Source of the DNA: Welwitschia mirabilis
Taxonomy: Eukaryota; Gnetophyta; Gnetopsida; Welwitschiales
NCBI GenBank assembly: GCA_051453625.1
Contig: JBOZIK010000001.1
Location: 204,644,598-204,708,597, forward strand
Reading direction: 5' to 3'
DNA: 64,000 bases
In this document: positions 1-10,930 of the stretch, piece after piece
How positions within the stretch are numbered: the first letter of the stretch is position 1
Layout of the letters: each line of letters starts with the position of its first letter
Made by a program: the position numbers and the translations under genes
The notes under the pieces: model-generated
What the model was told of the DNA's origin: nothing
Seen by the model: the letters and a program-made list of their open reading frames with translations, nothing else
Databases searched by the model: none

Positions 1-187
1 AAGACAAGGATCATNNNNNNNNNNNNNNNNNNNNNNNNNNNNNNNNNNNNNNNNNNNNNNNNNNNNNNNNNNNNNNNNNNNNNNNNNNNNNNNNNNNNNN
101 NNNNNNNNNNNNNNAATAAAACTTTTAAGAACGCAAGCATTATAAAATGAAAAGGAAATGCACGAAAATAAGTAAGACAAGGATCAT
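1..187. other. Assembly gap with duplicated flank
   Basis: Positions 15-114 are N. The 14 bases before the gap (1-14) recur exactly at 174-187, so the gap appears to separate two overlapping contig ends rather than unique sequence. No gene is present. Confidence 0.8.
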
Positions 188-330
188 ATAAGAAAATAAA
201 CTAAATTAAAAATCATACAAGAATATACATCAAGCCAAAAATCATACAAAAATAAAATAAAACATCATAAACCATACAATAATAAAATAAAATATCATAA
301 ACCATACAAGATAATATATAAAACCAAAAA
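179..330. repeat. Short A-rich tandem repeat, unit about 30 bp
   Basis: Four to five imperfect units each begin with a variant of AAAYCATACAA followed by an A-rich tail; clear unit starts lie at 208, 237, 269 and 299. The last full unit is exactly 30 bp. No coding content. Confidence 0.6.
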
Positions 331-345
331 TAATAATGAAATTAA

Positions 346-2847
346 CATAAAAATTTGAAAAATTCTAGCAATCTAAACTTCTAAGGACTCCCAAGATCCA
401 AGTTGAAGTCATCAAAATTTGATAAAGAAGGCTTTCACAAGATATAAAACAAGAGAATAAGAAGGTTTTATTTATAGCAAAGGATTAAGGATGCAAAATA
501 AGACAAGAATGCGAAGAGACATGATCATAAAAGGGGGTGGTAAAGGTGGTGGACCTAGTCGAAATTCCATTATTTTGCTAGGGTACTAGGTGTATAATAT
601 TTAATAATAACAATGTATTTATTAAAATAAGAAATAAAAATGAGCCACTTCATAAGTATAACTTTCATGTTTAAATAAATAAAAAGTACAACTATTGAAT
701 AAGGAAAATAATGCAACTACTAACTTATCCACTAACATGACCACCACTTTAATGACTATCTGATCCACAAAAGATCATTATTAATTACCAAGAATTTACA
801 ACAAGAATAATATTATGGCTATTACAAATAAACGGACTTTAAAATAAAAGGTTTTAATAGAAATTTTTCATAATATAATTACATATCAATGATAGTAATA
901 ATAAGTATAATAACTAATTTAGCTTATGGATCCTATAATAACAAAATTTATTTTTATTAAATTTTTAGGTTAAGTCTTTAAACCTTGAACATCTACATGT
1001 GGCATGCTATGAAATATCATAAAGCAATAAGAATTAAAAATGTAAATGATAAAAATGAAATACCATTAGCATAACTTGAACCTCACCCAAAACTTTTAAA
1101 ATAACATTGTAATCAACTAGGTTATAGATTTAGTAAATATTATTATTTATAACTACAAATCTAAGAATAACAAATTAAGAATTATAAAATAATGCTTAAG
1201 ACCCTTAAAAAATTAAGAAATAACATCAAAACTTCATATATTTATGCTACATATCTTGATAGTAAAATAGTTAGTAATAACAAAAATTTGAAAGTAACTA
1301 AGAGTATGGCAAAATCTATAGAATGATAATAAGAAATTTATATCATAATGCATTTAATAGATTTATTAAGATAATCTCATAGATATTTTAAGGTTTTTAA
1401 ATATCTTTTTATTAATAATACAGAAAAATATATAAGGGAAAAAATCAAATAATATAGAAGAAAAAGGTTAATAAAGTCTACAACTTTAATAAAATAAGGT
1501 ATTAAAAGTTATAATTTTTCATTGTTTAAGAAAGATAGTATTACCATTAGAGTTATTTTTTTACTATTTAGGATATTATAAAAAATAGAAATCTAATATT
1601 TCTTTTAAGGTAATTTGTCATGATTGTGATTAAGACATTGAATCTTAAGGTGAATATGTAAAGCATGAGTGACTGCATCAACTTGTTAGTTCTAGAGATG
1701 ATTAATAATTTGTTGTTCATCTTCATATTACATGGGGTTATTTATATAATGATCATGATTCATTATTATACTATATGCATGACATTAGAGTATATTGGAT
1801 CCTATTAAAGCATTAGTACATTGAAATTTTACATTTTGAGAGTATAACTTAGTTGTTTCTATGTATTTCTAAGTTAAATTTAATATTTTCATGTAATATA
1901 AGTTAGGAGAGATGTAATTATGAAAAATCATATTATAGAATTTTTAGAAGTTACTATGATAACTATTGTATAATGTTGTAGTAGAATTTCTAATTGGATT
2001 TTGGCATTGTAGCACCATAAAAATATTTACCTTATGTATGCATAAATCACATGTGGAAAATTAGAAGTTTTAAAACCTACCTTATAGAAAACTAATTTGA
2101 GTATGGTTATGTAATATACATCTTAATTTATGCCATTTTTATTCATCATTTTACTTTAGGAGGAGTTTTTGGCTACATTTCTTTCTCTCATTTCTTCTAT
2201 TCCAAGTTGGTATTCTCTTTATATTAGCTTTATAATCCTTTTCTATTATTAATTATTAAATATTATAATAATTTACATTAATTTTCATCAATTTATATCC
2301 TCTTAAAATTTATTTTTCACCTTCATTTCTCCCATTTATATCCATCCAGAGGACATTACGAGGTAGTGAAATGTAATGATTGACTAATGTAAGAGGTAAA
2401 GGAATTAGATCTTCAAAATATTTATATGTAATACTAATGGAAAGAATCATGATTGAATTTTAAACTAATAAGTATTCTTTCCTTATCTTTTTATTCATGT
2501 ATTTACACGATTTGTTCATTTTTGTCATGCATTCCTTTGAATTCAATTAGAGTTCTTATAACATGGTGTATATTTAGTGCTAATAGGATGGTTATACATT
2601 TAGTATCTATCATGGCATTCTTTGATACTACATGTCTTTTTCTCAAAGGAATCATGCATTTTATCCCTCTTCTCTCTTGTTTCCTCTATTCTTCTCATTT
2701 GTTGTATTATTATTCTATCATATTTTCATCTTTTATTCTTAAGCATTGAATAATGGATTCTTATTTTGTACTTTCTAATGGAATTGAATTTATCATGAAT
2801 ATTTTTTAATTTACTTAAATTTTAATTTGTAATATTTTATTTTTCTC
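346..2847. other. A+T-rich sequence without a recognisable gene
   Basis: All frames are short and broken. A stop-free + strand run at 2,453-2,749 would give 98 mostly hydrophobic residues, but it has T-rich codon use, no motif and no promoter context, so I do not call it a gene. Positions about 361-480 (around 'ccaagatccaagttgaagtc') loosely resemble the start of repeat S near 18,690 and may be a very old copy. Confidence 0.6.
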
Positions 2848-3521
2848 AAATTTTTTCTCTTTTTGTCCCTTTCTTAATTGAAGTAAAAACTAGTAAATTT
2901 TAGTGTTTGTTTTAACCAAAATTCTTTTTTTTTTAACTCCAACTTCTTTAAAACTTTGTTAGTATATTTCTCTCCTGATATAAAAACGTTCATGTTTATT
3001 TNNNNNNNNNNNNNNNNNNNNNNNNNNNNNNNNNNNNNNNNNNNNNNNNNNNNNNNNNNNNNNNNNNNNNNNNNNNNNNNNNNNNNNNNNNNNNNNNNNN
3101 NNNNNNNNNNNNNNNNNNNNNNNNNNNNNNNNNNNNNNNNNNNNNNNNNNNNNNNNNNNNNNNNNNNNNNNNNNNNNNNNNNNNNNNNNNNNNNNNNNNN
3201 NNNNNNNNNNNNNNNNNNNNNNNNNNNNNNNNNNNNNNNNNNNNNNNNNNNNNNNNNNNNNNNNNNNNNNNNNNNNNNNNNNNNNNNNNNNNNNNNNNNN
3301 NNNNNNNNNNNNNNNNNNNNNNNNNNNNNNNNNNNNNNNNNNNNNNNNNNNNNNNNNNNNNNNNNNNNNNNNNNNNNNNNNNNNNNNNNNNNNNNNNNNN
3401 NNNNNNAATTTTTTCTCTTTTTGTCCCTTTCTTAATTGAAGTGAAAACTAGTAAATTTTAGTGTTTGTTTTAACCAAAATTCTTTTTTTTTAACTCCAAC
3501 TTCTTTAAAACTTTGTTAGTA
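2848..3521. repeat. Gap flanked by near-identical 115-bp copies
   Basis: The sequence at 2,848-2,962 recurs at 3,407-3,521 with about one substitution and a length change in a T run, on either side of an N run (3,002-3,406). This is either a local duplication or, more likely, two unmerged allelic contig ends. The reading through the Ns is not a gene. Confidence 0.75.
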
Positions 3522-4999
3522 GAGTTTATTTATTTCAAATCCTAGTTGAACCCATAAAATTCCATTTTTGACTATCTATAGTTATGCTATAGCTTTATTT
3601 ACAATTTTTTTTGAATCTATGAAATTTTAGTTTTTTCTATTTTTTCATAATGATTTTTTCCGTCATTATTGCTATGTGTTTAGAAAGTTACGATATCATC
3701 ATATAGTATTTTTCAAGTACTTTCTAAATATAGAATCCATTTTTTCTAAAGTTCTTTAATTGTTTTAATATTTTTCTTAAAGTAGAGTTAAATGTATTTT
3801 TTGGAGTTTATTCTAAATCATTTATCTTTTAACAATTTGATTGTACTTAATTTTGAATATTTGATTTTAGGAAGTTGTTTTAGAAGATATTATAATTTTT
3901 TTTAAAGTTGTAAGTCCATTTCTTAATATTTCTTTCTCATTTTTCTTTATTTCCTTTCTTTCCTCTTATTCTTTTCAATAATCACCATGAAATAAACTAA
4001 GTTTTGGTTTGATAAAATAGATATTTACATATTATTTGTTTTATTAATTACTTAATAATTTATAATTTATGTTATATGTTATATTACTTTTATAACTCAT
4101 TTCAAGCTAAGAGTTATCTTTCAAATCAAATAAATTGAAATTTAGTGGAAATATTATTAAAATCATATAGTTTGATTTGTTAATTTTAAGAATCATCTTT
4201 TTAATTGAGAGTTTTTAATCTTAGATTGATATCTAAATAGTATATAATGGCATACAAATTTTGAATAACTCATGCATGTCCATTTTACATTATTTCAACT
4301 AGTGAACATTTCAAGAACATTATTATTAGATAACAATGATCTGAGTTAGTTTTAACTACATTAATTTTCTTTATTTTTCATTTGAGGTATGAATGATTTT
4401 TAAAGTAGCTATGATTGTTTACTAAACTATTTTTTTTAATTCACTGCAATTTCATTTTTATATCTCATGAAACTAATATTTTTAACTATTTAATTCTTAT
4501 AGTTTATTATATGTCATGTGTTATAATTACATAAATGTTACTTATGAATAATTATTCTCTCATGTAAAGTAATAGTCTAATAATATAATGAACAATATTT
4601 TTCACAAGATTACATGTCATGTGTCATTGGTCTTACACTCATTTAACCCAGGTCATTTATTTATGTTTTATTTTAAATGCTTTATTTATTCTTCCTATGT
4701 TAAACTATTATGTTGGATACATGATTCTTTTTGCAAAGTCTGAAAGCCTAATCTTCTTGTTTTAAAAAATTTAGTTTTTGTCTTAATCAAAGAGTAACTA
4801 TCTTCGCTTTAAGTAGGAGTTGCAAATAATTTTGAAATATTTAAGTACAAATATCTAAGAATCCCTCTATGAGAAATCATATTTTAAGATAAAATACATT
4901 AAGAAGCTAGCACTAATATTATGTTGTATGATTTTAATAGGAAGTTGAAAGAACAAATACTTACTCCATATAATAAAAATTAGCATTATTTAACCAATA
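3522..4999. other. A+T-rich sequence, nothing recognised
   Basis: No open frame of note, no RNA gene, no LTR end or terminal inverted repeat was found. It could be the decayed 5' part (LTR, gag) of the gypsy element whose RT begins near 5,640, but I see no motif that proves this. Confidence 0.5.
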
Positions 5000-5639
5000 T
5001 ATATGAAAACTAGAAGTACATTATAGGATGTGATGATAGACATAGAATTTTTCTAAATTTCTTAAATTTTGTCATATAGAAGTTAAAATAAAAAAGTATT
5101 CATATTATATCAATTTTAAAAAGATTCTAAATGGCTACAGATAATGTTGTTTTATATACTAAAATAATTATACTAGAAATAACCATGGGAGATCTTAAGA
5201 AAAATATACATATTACAATAAAAGATAAGATAGCTAAGGATTAAGAAGACTTGCAAAAATTGAAGTAAAAATTCAAAAAAATTTAAAGAAATAGAAGATG
5301 ATTAATTTCAAAAATTATTTAAATTGAACATTGGAATTCCAACATTAAAACTAGAACTAGAATATTTTAAATTGGAACCTAAAAAACATTTTATGGTTAG
5401 AAGTAGCTTAATCCATTCACAAAATAAAAAAAATAAAAATAATTCTAAGAAACCATGTAAATGTTCTTTCTTAGTATTACCTTTATATAGAGTGTATTAA
5501 GGCTAAATTTTCTCATATAGAATTTAGCTTAATGTATTAGTCAAACCTAATAGATAATATAAAAGAAGAACTAATATAATGTTACAAGAAGTAATAAAAG
5601 AAAATATTTAAAGTTACATAGAGTAATATTTATTTACCT

Positions 5640-6390
5640 TGTCTCTAACTTAGAATGGATTAACCCTATCATAGTTGTTTCTAAAAAGTAAAACAAATAG
5701 AAAGTATGCTTAACTTATATAGCCTTAAATGTGGTGACACATAAATATCATTTTCATTTAATATTTGTTAATTATGTTTTGGATATTATAGTTGGCCATG
5801 AGTATAGTGGACATAATCAAATTCCTAGAGCTTTTAAAGATTAAGAGAAGATTATATTTACTTATTATTAAAAAATATTTGGCTATATATCCTTACTTTC
5901 TAGATCTTGTAATTCCCTTGCAACCTTTTATAAACTAGTCTATTACATTTTTAAGGATAGGTTAGGATAATATGTGGAAGTATTTATATATGATTTTTTT
6001 ACATATAACCTAACTTTGAATTTATAATTAGATGGATTAGAATAACATTAAGAAAGATTAAATCAAAATCTATTAATATTGAACTAATTTAAAAGTTTTC
6101 TTATGGTTTCATAACTAACTAGTTATGAGAGTGGGCGCAACCAGTAGCCATTTGAATATAAAATTTCCAAGAGGAAAATAAAAATAGATGATAGTAAAAT
6201 AAAATTCTAGAGACTATTAAACTATTTAATATATTGAAGTAATCAAGATCTTTCCTAGGTTATTTAAGTTTTTATAAAAGATTAATTACTAATTTTAGTA
6301 AAATAGCATATTCCTAAATAAATTACTATAAAATATCATGAATGCATTTGAATAAATAAAAATTAAAAAGATTTTAAATAACTAAAATAA
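5640..6390 (+). pseudogene. Decayed reverse transcriptase of Tat-like gypsy element
   Basis: Read with frame changes, the + strand gives, in order: EWINPIIVVSKK (start of the fingers region, about 5,650), ALNVVTHKYHFHL (about 5,725), VLDIIVGHEY followed by GHNQIPRAFKD (about 5,780-5,830), a palm segment, CAFGISNFQ (about 6,140) and RSFLGYLSFYKRLITNFSKIA (read to about 6,305). This is the order of a Ty3/gypsy RT and the start of its connection. In the family the enzyme copies element RNA into DNA in virus-like particles. Here in-frame stops and frameshifts are spread throughout and the catalytic Asp pair cannot be recognised at the expected place (about 5,980), so it is dead. The Tat assignment is my inference from wording; Ty3/gypsy is secure. 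Confidence 0.75.
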
Positions 6391-6399
6391 AAATTATTA

Positions 6400-6768
6400 A
6401 AGGTACCATTATTATAAAGAATTAAGTAGGTGTGAAAATTTTTCATATTATGATAGATAAATCAAATGAAGTAATATGTTTTGGAATAAAATATGATTTA
6501 TAAAAATCTTATGCAATATCTTGCATTAGCAAGAACCTTAATGCAACATAGAAAAATTACATAGGGATAGAAAAACAAATGATGATTGTAGTATATACTC
6601 AGAATAATTTTATACATCATATCTTAGGATATGAGGTACATATAGATCATTAAATCATTAGGTATTTAACAAATAATAAAGTAAGTAATTGTAAAATAAT
6701 AAGATGATTTTTCTTATGTAAGAATTTACTTTAGTCATAATTGTTAAAAAAGTGAAAAAAAATAATAT
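6400..6768 (+). pseudogene. Decayed RNase H of Tat-like gypsy element
   Basis: A reading near 6,450-6,700 contains SKNLNAT, then NYIGIEKQ, then HHILGYEVHIDH, then YLTNNKVS. These match the gypsy RNase H landmarks 'S+.L...E.NY...EKE' and 'HYLLG..V...TDH..L+YL'. The enzyme would remove RNA from the RNA-DNA hybrid. Several stops interrupt it. The reading ends at 6,768 in KK.KKN, just before the expected 'ADxLSRL' linker; the CACTA element starts there and sequence resembling the rest of that linker (HQLKLGLDEE) resumes at 9,500. Confidence 0.7.
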
Positions 6769-6770
6769 TA

Positions 6771-6798
6771 CCCTACTAGAAATTTAGGCTTTTAAGGC
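6771..6798 (+). repeat. CACTA left terminal inverted repeat
   Basis: It starts CCCTACTAGAAATTTAGG, against CACTATAAGAAATATAGG for the inverted right end. The canonical second base A is C here, which should weaken transposase recognition. Confidence 0.8.
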
Positions 6799-7060
6799 AC
6801 TTATTTTAATAAATCCTTAAGTAAAATCATTTTTAAGATGTTTATTTTATTAAATGCCTTAAATAAAACAGAATAAAACCTTTTTTAAGGCATGTTTTTA
6901 TACAAATGCGTTAAAATGCTTTTGGAATTATTTTTAAGGCTTTTTTAAAAATGATGCCTTTCCTTCTTAAAGAATTTATTATAGTAAACTTCTTAAATGA
7001 AACATAAGAAAACATTTTTAAGGCATTTTCCATATAAATGCCTTAAAAGCATTTTTTTTC
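6790..7060. repeat. Left subterminal repeats of the CACTA element
   Basis: The motif TTAAGGC(A) or its complement TGCCTTAA appears about ten times in alternating orientation (for example near 6,797, 6,857, 6,891, 6,937, 7,019 and 7,041). Neighbouring opposite copies can pair. In the family these are transposase-binding sites. Confidence 0.75.
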
Positions 7061-7512
7061 CATTTTTTTTTATTTTGATTAGTGGGAAAGAAGATTCTTA
7101 AAGTAGACTTGAGGTTTTACATGTAAGACTTCTAGTTTAAACGAGTTGCTAGTGTCTAGTTATGGGGTAGTTATCACCAAAGTTATCCTTAGATGGAATT
7201 CCTGAGTGATTTATCCTATCTATTAAAATGGTAGTGCTTGGTTGGTTACTTTATGTTTGATGCATTATTGACCTCTTTACTTTCTTCTTTATCATTTAAG
7301 TTATTTGTATCAAGGGTTATGGACATGTTGGTTGCTTGGCCTACTATCATATCAAAAAGTTCTTATGGAAAATAGTGTAGAGATTTTTCTAAGTTATCAC
7401 ACCTAGTTCTTTCTTGAACTCCATGGCCAAAAACTCCCATAGGTAGACTATGTAATATTATATTAATTTCTTGGAATTTACGAATTTGCAAATTTGAATT
7501 AAAAATCATATC

Positions 7513-7605
7513 AAATGGAAACTATGAAAGCATATAGCATTTTTAGGATATGATTTTTTAAAAATCATATCCTAAAAATGCTATATGCTTTCATAGTTTC
7601 CATTT
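7513..7605. repeat. Perfect 46-bp-arm palindrome (foldback hairpin)
   Basis: Positions 7,513-7,558 are the exact reverse complement of 7,560-7,605, with a single T between them. Transcribed from either strand it would form one continuous 46-bp stem. The 12 bases just outside the left arm (7,501-7,512, AAAAATCATATC) repeat the first 12 bases of the right arm (7,560-7,571), as expected if the foldback arose by template switching. The absence of any mismatch contrasts with the decay of the sequence around it. Confidence 0.95.
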
Positions 7606-8396
7606 AGCTTACTAATTCAGCCTTTATCTACTTCCATGCTGAACATATGCAATGCATGATCATAAAATACCAGTTGCACTACTTATCGTAGGTTATTTCA
7701 AATGTATTAAAATTGTATTTGTAATAGTGATAATAATAATTTAGGATAAATAGCTTTCTTGATGTATGTGTGTATGCGTTATTTATAAAAAAGGTTGTAG
7801 AATAAGAAGGAAAAGAAGTAGAGAGCCATTTTTTCATGAGAAAGTAAAGATTCACATGCTTTCTCATGCATAAAATTCCTCTACTTTGTTTTCTCCCTAT
7901 AGGAAAATTGTTAATGATTATGATACCATAATAATCTATTCATTTTCATACCTATGTAATCTTCACAATTTCTAGAACTACTAATGTATAGTCAAATGAG
8001 TGCCACTGATCATCCTCTAAAAAATAATGGGTTGGAAATTAAGGTACAGGTATCTTGGATATAAAATAATGTAAAATAATTTGTCTTGGGATTTTTGTTT
8101 TTAGGTGAAATTAATTCATGTAATTTTTATTGCAAATAAAATTTTCCTTATGAACTGTCTAAACCATTAAAATTTTTCCTTGGACTCTATAGTATACTTT
8201 GCACTAAAGAAACCTTCTAATATTTACTAATATAGATACTTTTACTCATATTCTTAAAAATGGCTTTAAGCTTGTTTAGAATTAATTGGTTCTCTTACAA
8301 TAAAAGCATGAATCCTTAATAAGCAGAAAAGGATAAATAGTTTAGATTAGAGTACACACGTTTTGATCTCCTTTTACTCTATAATAGAGGACATGA

Positions 8397-8551
8397 ACAC
8401 ATGAATTTTGAGAGTGTCTCATCACAACCATCAATTTTCTCTAACTGTGATAACTTTGATAATGCATCAATTGATAGTGAATCTAGTAGATATAGTAAAA
8501 CAACAAAAAAATATAGCTTTGTTAAGAAGTTAAAAAGGTGAGTATGAAGCA
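8397..8551 (+). other. Possible captured coding fragment, Ser/Asn/Asp-rich
   Basis: A + strand reading runs from an ATG at 8,399 for about 50 codons to a TGA. It is Ser-, Asn- and Asp-rich, then ends in a basic stretch (SKTTKKYSFVKKLKR). Further in-register pieces follow (KRGDLSSSRRMNNK near 8,570; NSSDSDLVTNFGKKES near 8,655). The composition looks more like protein than the flanks do, and CACTA elements often capture host exons, but I recognise no family. It may be chance. Confidence 0.2.
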
Positions 8552-9279
8552 AGATTAATGTTACAACAATGAAGAGAGGGGATTTAAGTTCATCTAGAAG
8601 AATGAACAATAAATAACATATTTTAAAAGGACCATTATAATTATTGATTCTGAAAAATTCTAGTGATAGTGATCTAGTTACAAATTTTGGCAAAAAAGAA
8701 AGTAGGTTATTCAGATTACAGAATAATGGCATGAAATATTGTTAAACCAAAAGTCTATTAAACTCAAATATCATACAAATACATTCAAATAGTTTTAAGA
8801 TATGGTTTTAATGTTACATCTATCTTACATAAGTTATTATCTAATAATGACAAGGTATATATTATTATAATTTTAATGTATGTTTGTATCCTCTAGCAAA
8901 CATTTCAAGCTTTCTTACTTAGCATTTTCAGGTATTTATTCTATTTAATACTATTTATAGGCTTTATTATGTTTAATACAATATGTCAACTATTTTGTTA
9001 TGTTCCAGGGCTTATTCTTTTCTATAATTAGAGATGATACTATGTAAATTTTATTTATTCATTTTGTATTAAATTCATAAAGTAATTAAATTATATGATA
9101 TATTTTATTTCATATTGCTAAAGCCTTGTTTCTTGAATTTCCTTAAAGTTACTCTCTTCTAATTTAAGTTAAAAAAATCAAGATGCTTTCTTTTCAAATC
9201 CTTAGCATGCTTTTTTTTAATATATACTTCATAATACATTAGTGTTGTGTAGACCTTACCAATTTGGTGTATTTTTTGT

Positions 9280-9480
9280 TAGAATGCCTTAAAATGTTTT
9301 TTAAGGTGTTTTTTCATTAAAATACCTCAAAGGGATTTTTAAGGCATTTGTTGTTAAAACACCTCAAAAGACTTTTTAAGGTAAGGCTTGTTAAGGAATT
9401 TTTTGAAAAAACATCTTAAAATATTTTAAGGTATTTTTTATGGCCTTTTAAGGCACTTTCAGAATTCCTTAAAATCCTAT
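9280..9480. repeat. Right subterminal repeats of the CACTA element
   Basis: Copies of TTTTTAAGG(C/T) and its complement CCTTAAA or CCTCAAA alternate through the stretch, the counterpart of the array at 6,790-7,060. Confidence 0.75.
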
Positions 9481-9493
9481 ATTTCTTATAGTG
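9466..9493 (-). repeat. CACTA right terminal inverted repeat
   Basis: It ends TTTCTTATAGTG at 9,493. Inverted, this reads CACTATAAGAAA, the standard CACTA terminus. Confidence 0.85.
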
Positions 9494-10650
9494 GTATGTC
9501 ATCAATTAAAATTGGGGCTTGATGAAGAATAACAAAAATAATAGTAAGGAGATAATTTTCTAATGAAAATGATTTACTAAAACAGATAATTATTTGTAAA
9601 AAATAAAATATCAAAAATTATGTATAATTATTAGAATAAAAGATTACTTAAAGAAGTTTAAAGTATGTTTAGAAAGAAGAAGTTTCATATCAAATAAGTA
9701 TAGATGAAATAGTTACCAAATGTGTACAAGAGATAGTAAAAAAATAGAAATAACAAAATAATCTCATTCTAAAAAGATTGTAGAGAATCCTACGATGAAA
9801 ATAAGAGAAAAATAAAGATTCTTCAAACTAGTTATTAATAGTCTCATATCTTTAAATCTTGTTATGGTTTTTATAAAACTTTATGATTAATTATTAAGAT
9901 GTTATTATTAATCTAAAATATCTAAAATTTCTTAATCCTATGTTAGGACTATTAATTACTTTTGAGATTTAAATATTTAATTTCATTGGTTCAATTAATA
10001 CTAAGCTCTATGGAAAAGAGTAAATCATTGTATGAGTTGATTACCTTACTAAATGAGTGGAAATTGAAGCTATCCAAGACTATTTTTCAAAAACTACCAA
10101 TACGAAATTTCATAAACATACATTTAGATTACTTGTATCTTTAATGTCTAAATACATAAATCCAATTTATAAGTAAAATATTCTAAGAATTAATACAAAA
10201 ATATAAAATTATTTATAATATGTCCATATCCTATTATCATTAATCTAGTAAATAGGTAAAAAATACAAGTAGAAAATTATACAAGATTTTAATGGAAACA
10301 CTAAGTGTAAAAAAGAAGGAGTAAAGAAATTAGGTGATGTACTTGGAACATATACATTGACTTGAAAATGACTAATGTAATATTCAAATTATGAATTAGT
10401 TTATGAAATGTAGGTATCACCACATACAAAGTTTAATATAAAAGCTTATAAATTAGCTTAAAAATTAATTATGAATTAAATTAAAGTATTAAAAATAGAT
10501 TAAAAAAATAAATAACTTACATGAAAATACAAATTAAGGTTAAGAAGATAAAAAACAAATACATAGAAAAGGATAAAGAATTACCATGATAGAAAAATTA
10601 GGTAAAATAATTTTGAAGTTGATTAAGAGGTAACCATATTTAACCTAAAT
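9494..10650 (+). pseudogene. Decayed integrase of the Tat-like gypsy element
   Basis: After the CACTA element the + strand resumes with HQLKLGLDEE (linker after RNase H). It continues through TKCVQEIV (about 9,720), a zinc-finger-like region, EI.IFNFIGS (about 9,966), VDYLTK.VE (about 10,038), SKTTNTKFHKHTF (about 10,075) and, near 10,510-10,580, pieces recalling the 'YKE+TK+WHD+' end of gypsy integrases. The enzyme would insert the cDNA into the genome. The first catalytic Asp, expected in the DFMGPF-like motif, is Asn (IFNFIG) and there are many stops, so it is inactive. Its distance from RNase H, once the CACTA element is removed, fits one polyprotein. Confidence 0.65.
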
Positions 10651-10719
10651 ATAATATGTATAATTAAAAGTTAATAAGAAATTATTAGGTTTTTATAAAA
10701 TAATAGATATTTATAATAA

Positions 10720-10930
10720 TGGAGCTATATAGATTGGCTTTTCTCATTCTAATAAGATATATATAGTTCATGAACATAGATTATAAATGTATAATAAAGA
10801 GTTATCAATTCTCGAAACTATGAGAAAACCTTATACGATAGGAAAAAATTTTCATTTATTTAACAAAATAATTATCTTTACTCAAGAAAAATATTTTATC
10901 AAAATAGAAAGTATGTACATAATATAATTT
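10720..10930 (+). pseudogene. RNase H-like fragment of another gypsy element
   Basis: The + strand contains LAFSHSNKIYIVHEHRL, then a stop, then MYNKELSILETMRKPYTIG and KNFHLFNKIIIFTQEK. This resembles the gypsy RNase H pattern 'YEKELLA+...+..HYL.G..F...TDH'. It follows the integrase end at about 10,650, so it belongs to a different insertion. The fragment is short, lacks its neighbours and the match is by eye, so the family is uncertain. Confidence 0.4.

Larger units (their letters stand above)
7061..9269. other. Interior of the CACTA element, mostly unassigned
   Basis: I see no transposase (TNP1/TNP2-like) motif on either strand. A minus-strand frame at 8,379-8,732 (117 codons, Leu/Phe-rich) is open but looks like the complement of an A-rich stretch. 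The interior holds the perfect foldback at 7,513-7,605 and a Ser-rich + strand reading near 8,397. Confidence 0.5.
6771..9493. mobile_element. Non-autonomous CACTA (EnSpm/CMC) DNA transposon
   Basis: The left end reads CCCTACTAGAAA and the right end TTTCTTATAGTG, the inverted complement of CACTATAAGAAA. The two termini match over about 24 of 30 positions once one is inverted. Both ends carry dense subterminal repeats of a TTAAGGCATTT / AAATGCCTTAAA motif (6,790-7,060 and 9,280-9,480), a hallmark of CACTA elements where transposase binds. Flanking triplets are TTA and GTA, compatible with a 3-bp target duplication with one change. At 2.7 kb, with no transposase motif, it needs a transposase in trans. 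It interrupts a gypsy pol. Confidence 0.85.
5000..10650 (+). mobile_element. Degenerate Tat-like Ty3/gypsy element, split by a CACTA insertion
   Basis: Reverse transcriptase, RNase H and integrase remnants follow in the gypsy order on the + strand, at 5,640-6,390, 6,400-6,768 and 9,494-10,640. The RT-RNase H wording (VLDIIVGHEY, then CAFGISN, then SFLGYLSFY) is of the non-chromodomain plant gypsy type, closest in my reading to Tat, not to the Athila copies elsewhere in the window. The domains carry many stops and frameshifts. No LTR was identified, so both outer limits are approximate. The CACTA element at 6,771-9,493 lies exactly between RNase H and integrase. Confidence 0.7.

Noticed and set aside
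2453-2749. 98-codon hydrophobic open frame as a membrane protein gene
   Set aside because: The Phe/Leu/Ser/Ile richness follows from T-rich DNA; no conserved motif, no promoter or splice context.
8379-8732. 117-codon minus-strand frame as a gene
   Set aside because: It lies inside the CACTA element, is Leu/Phe-rich because the complement is A-rich, and no family is recognised; the opposite strand looks more protein-like.
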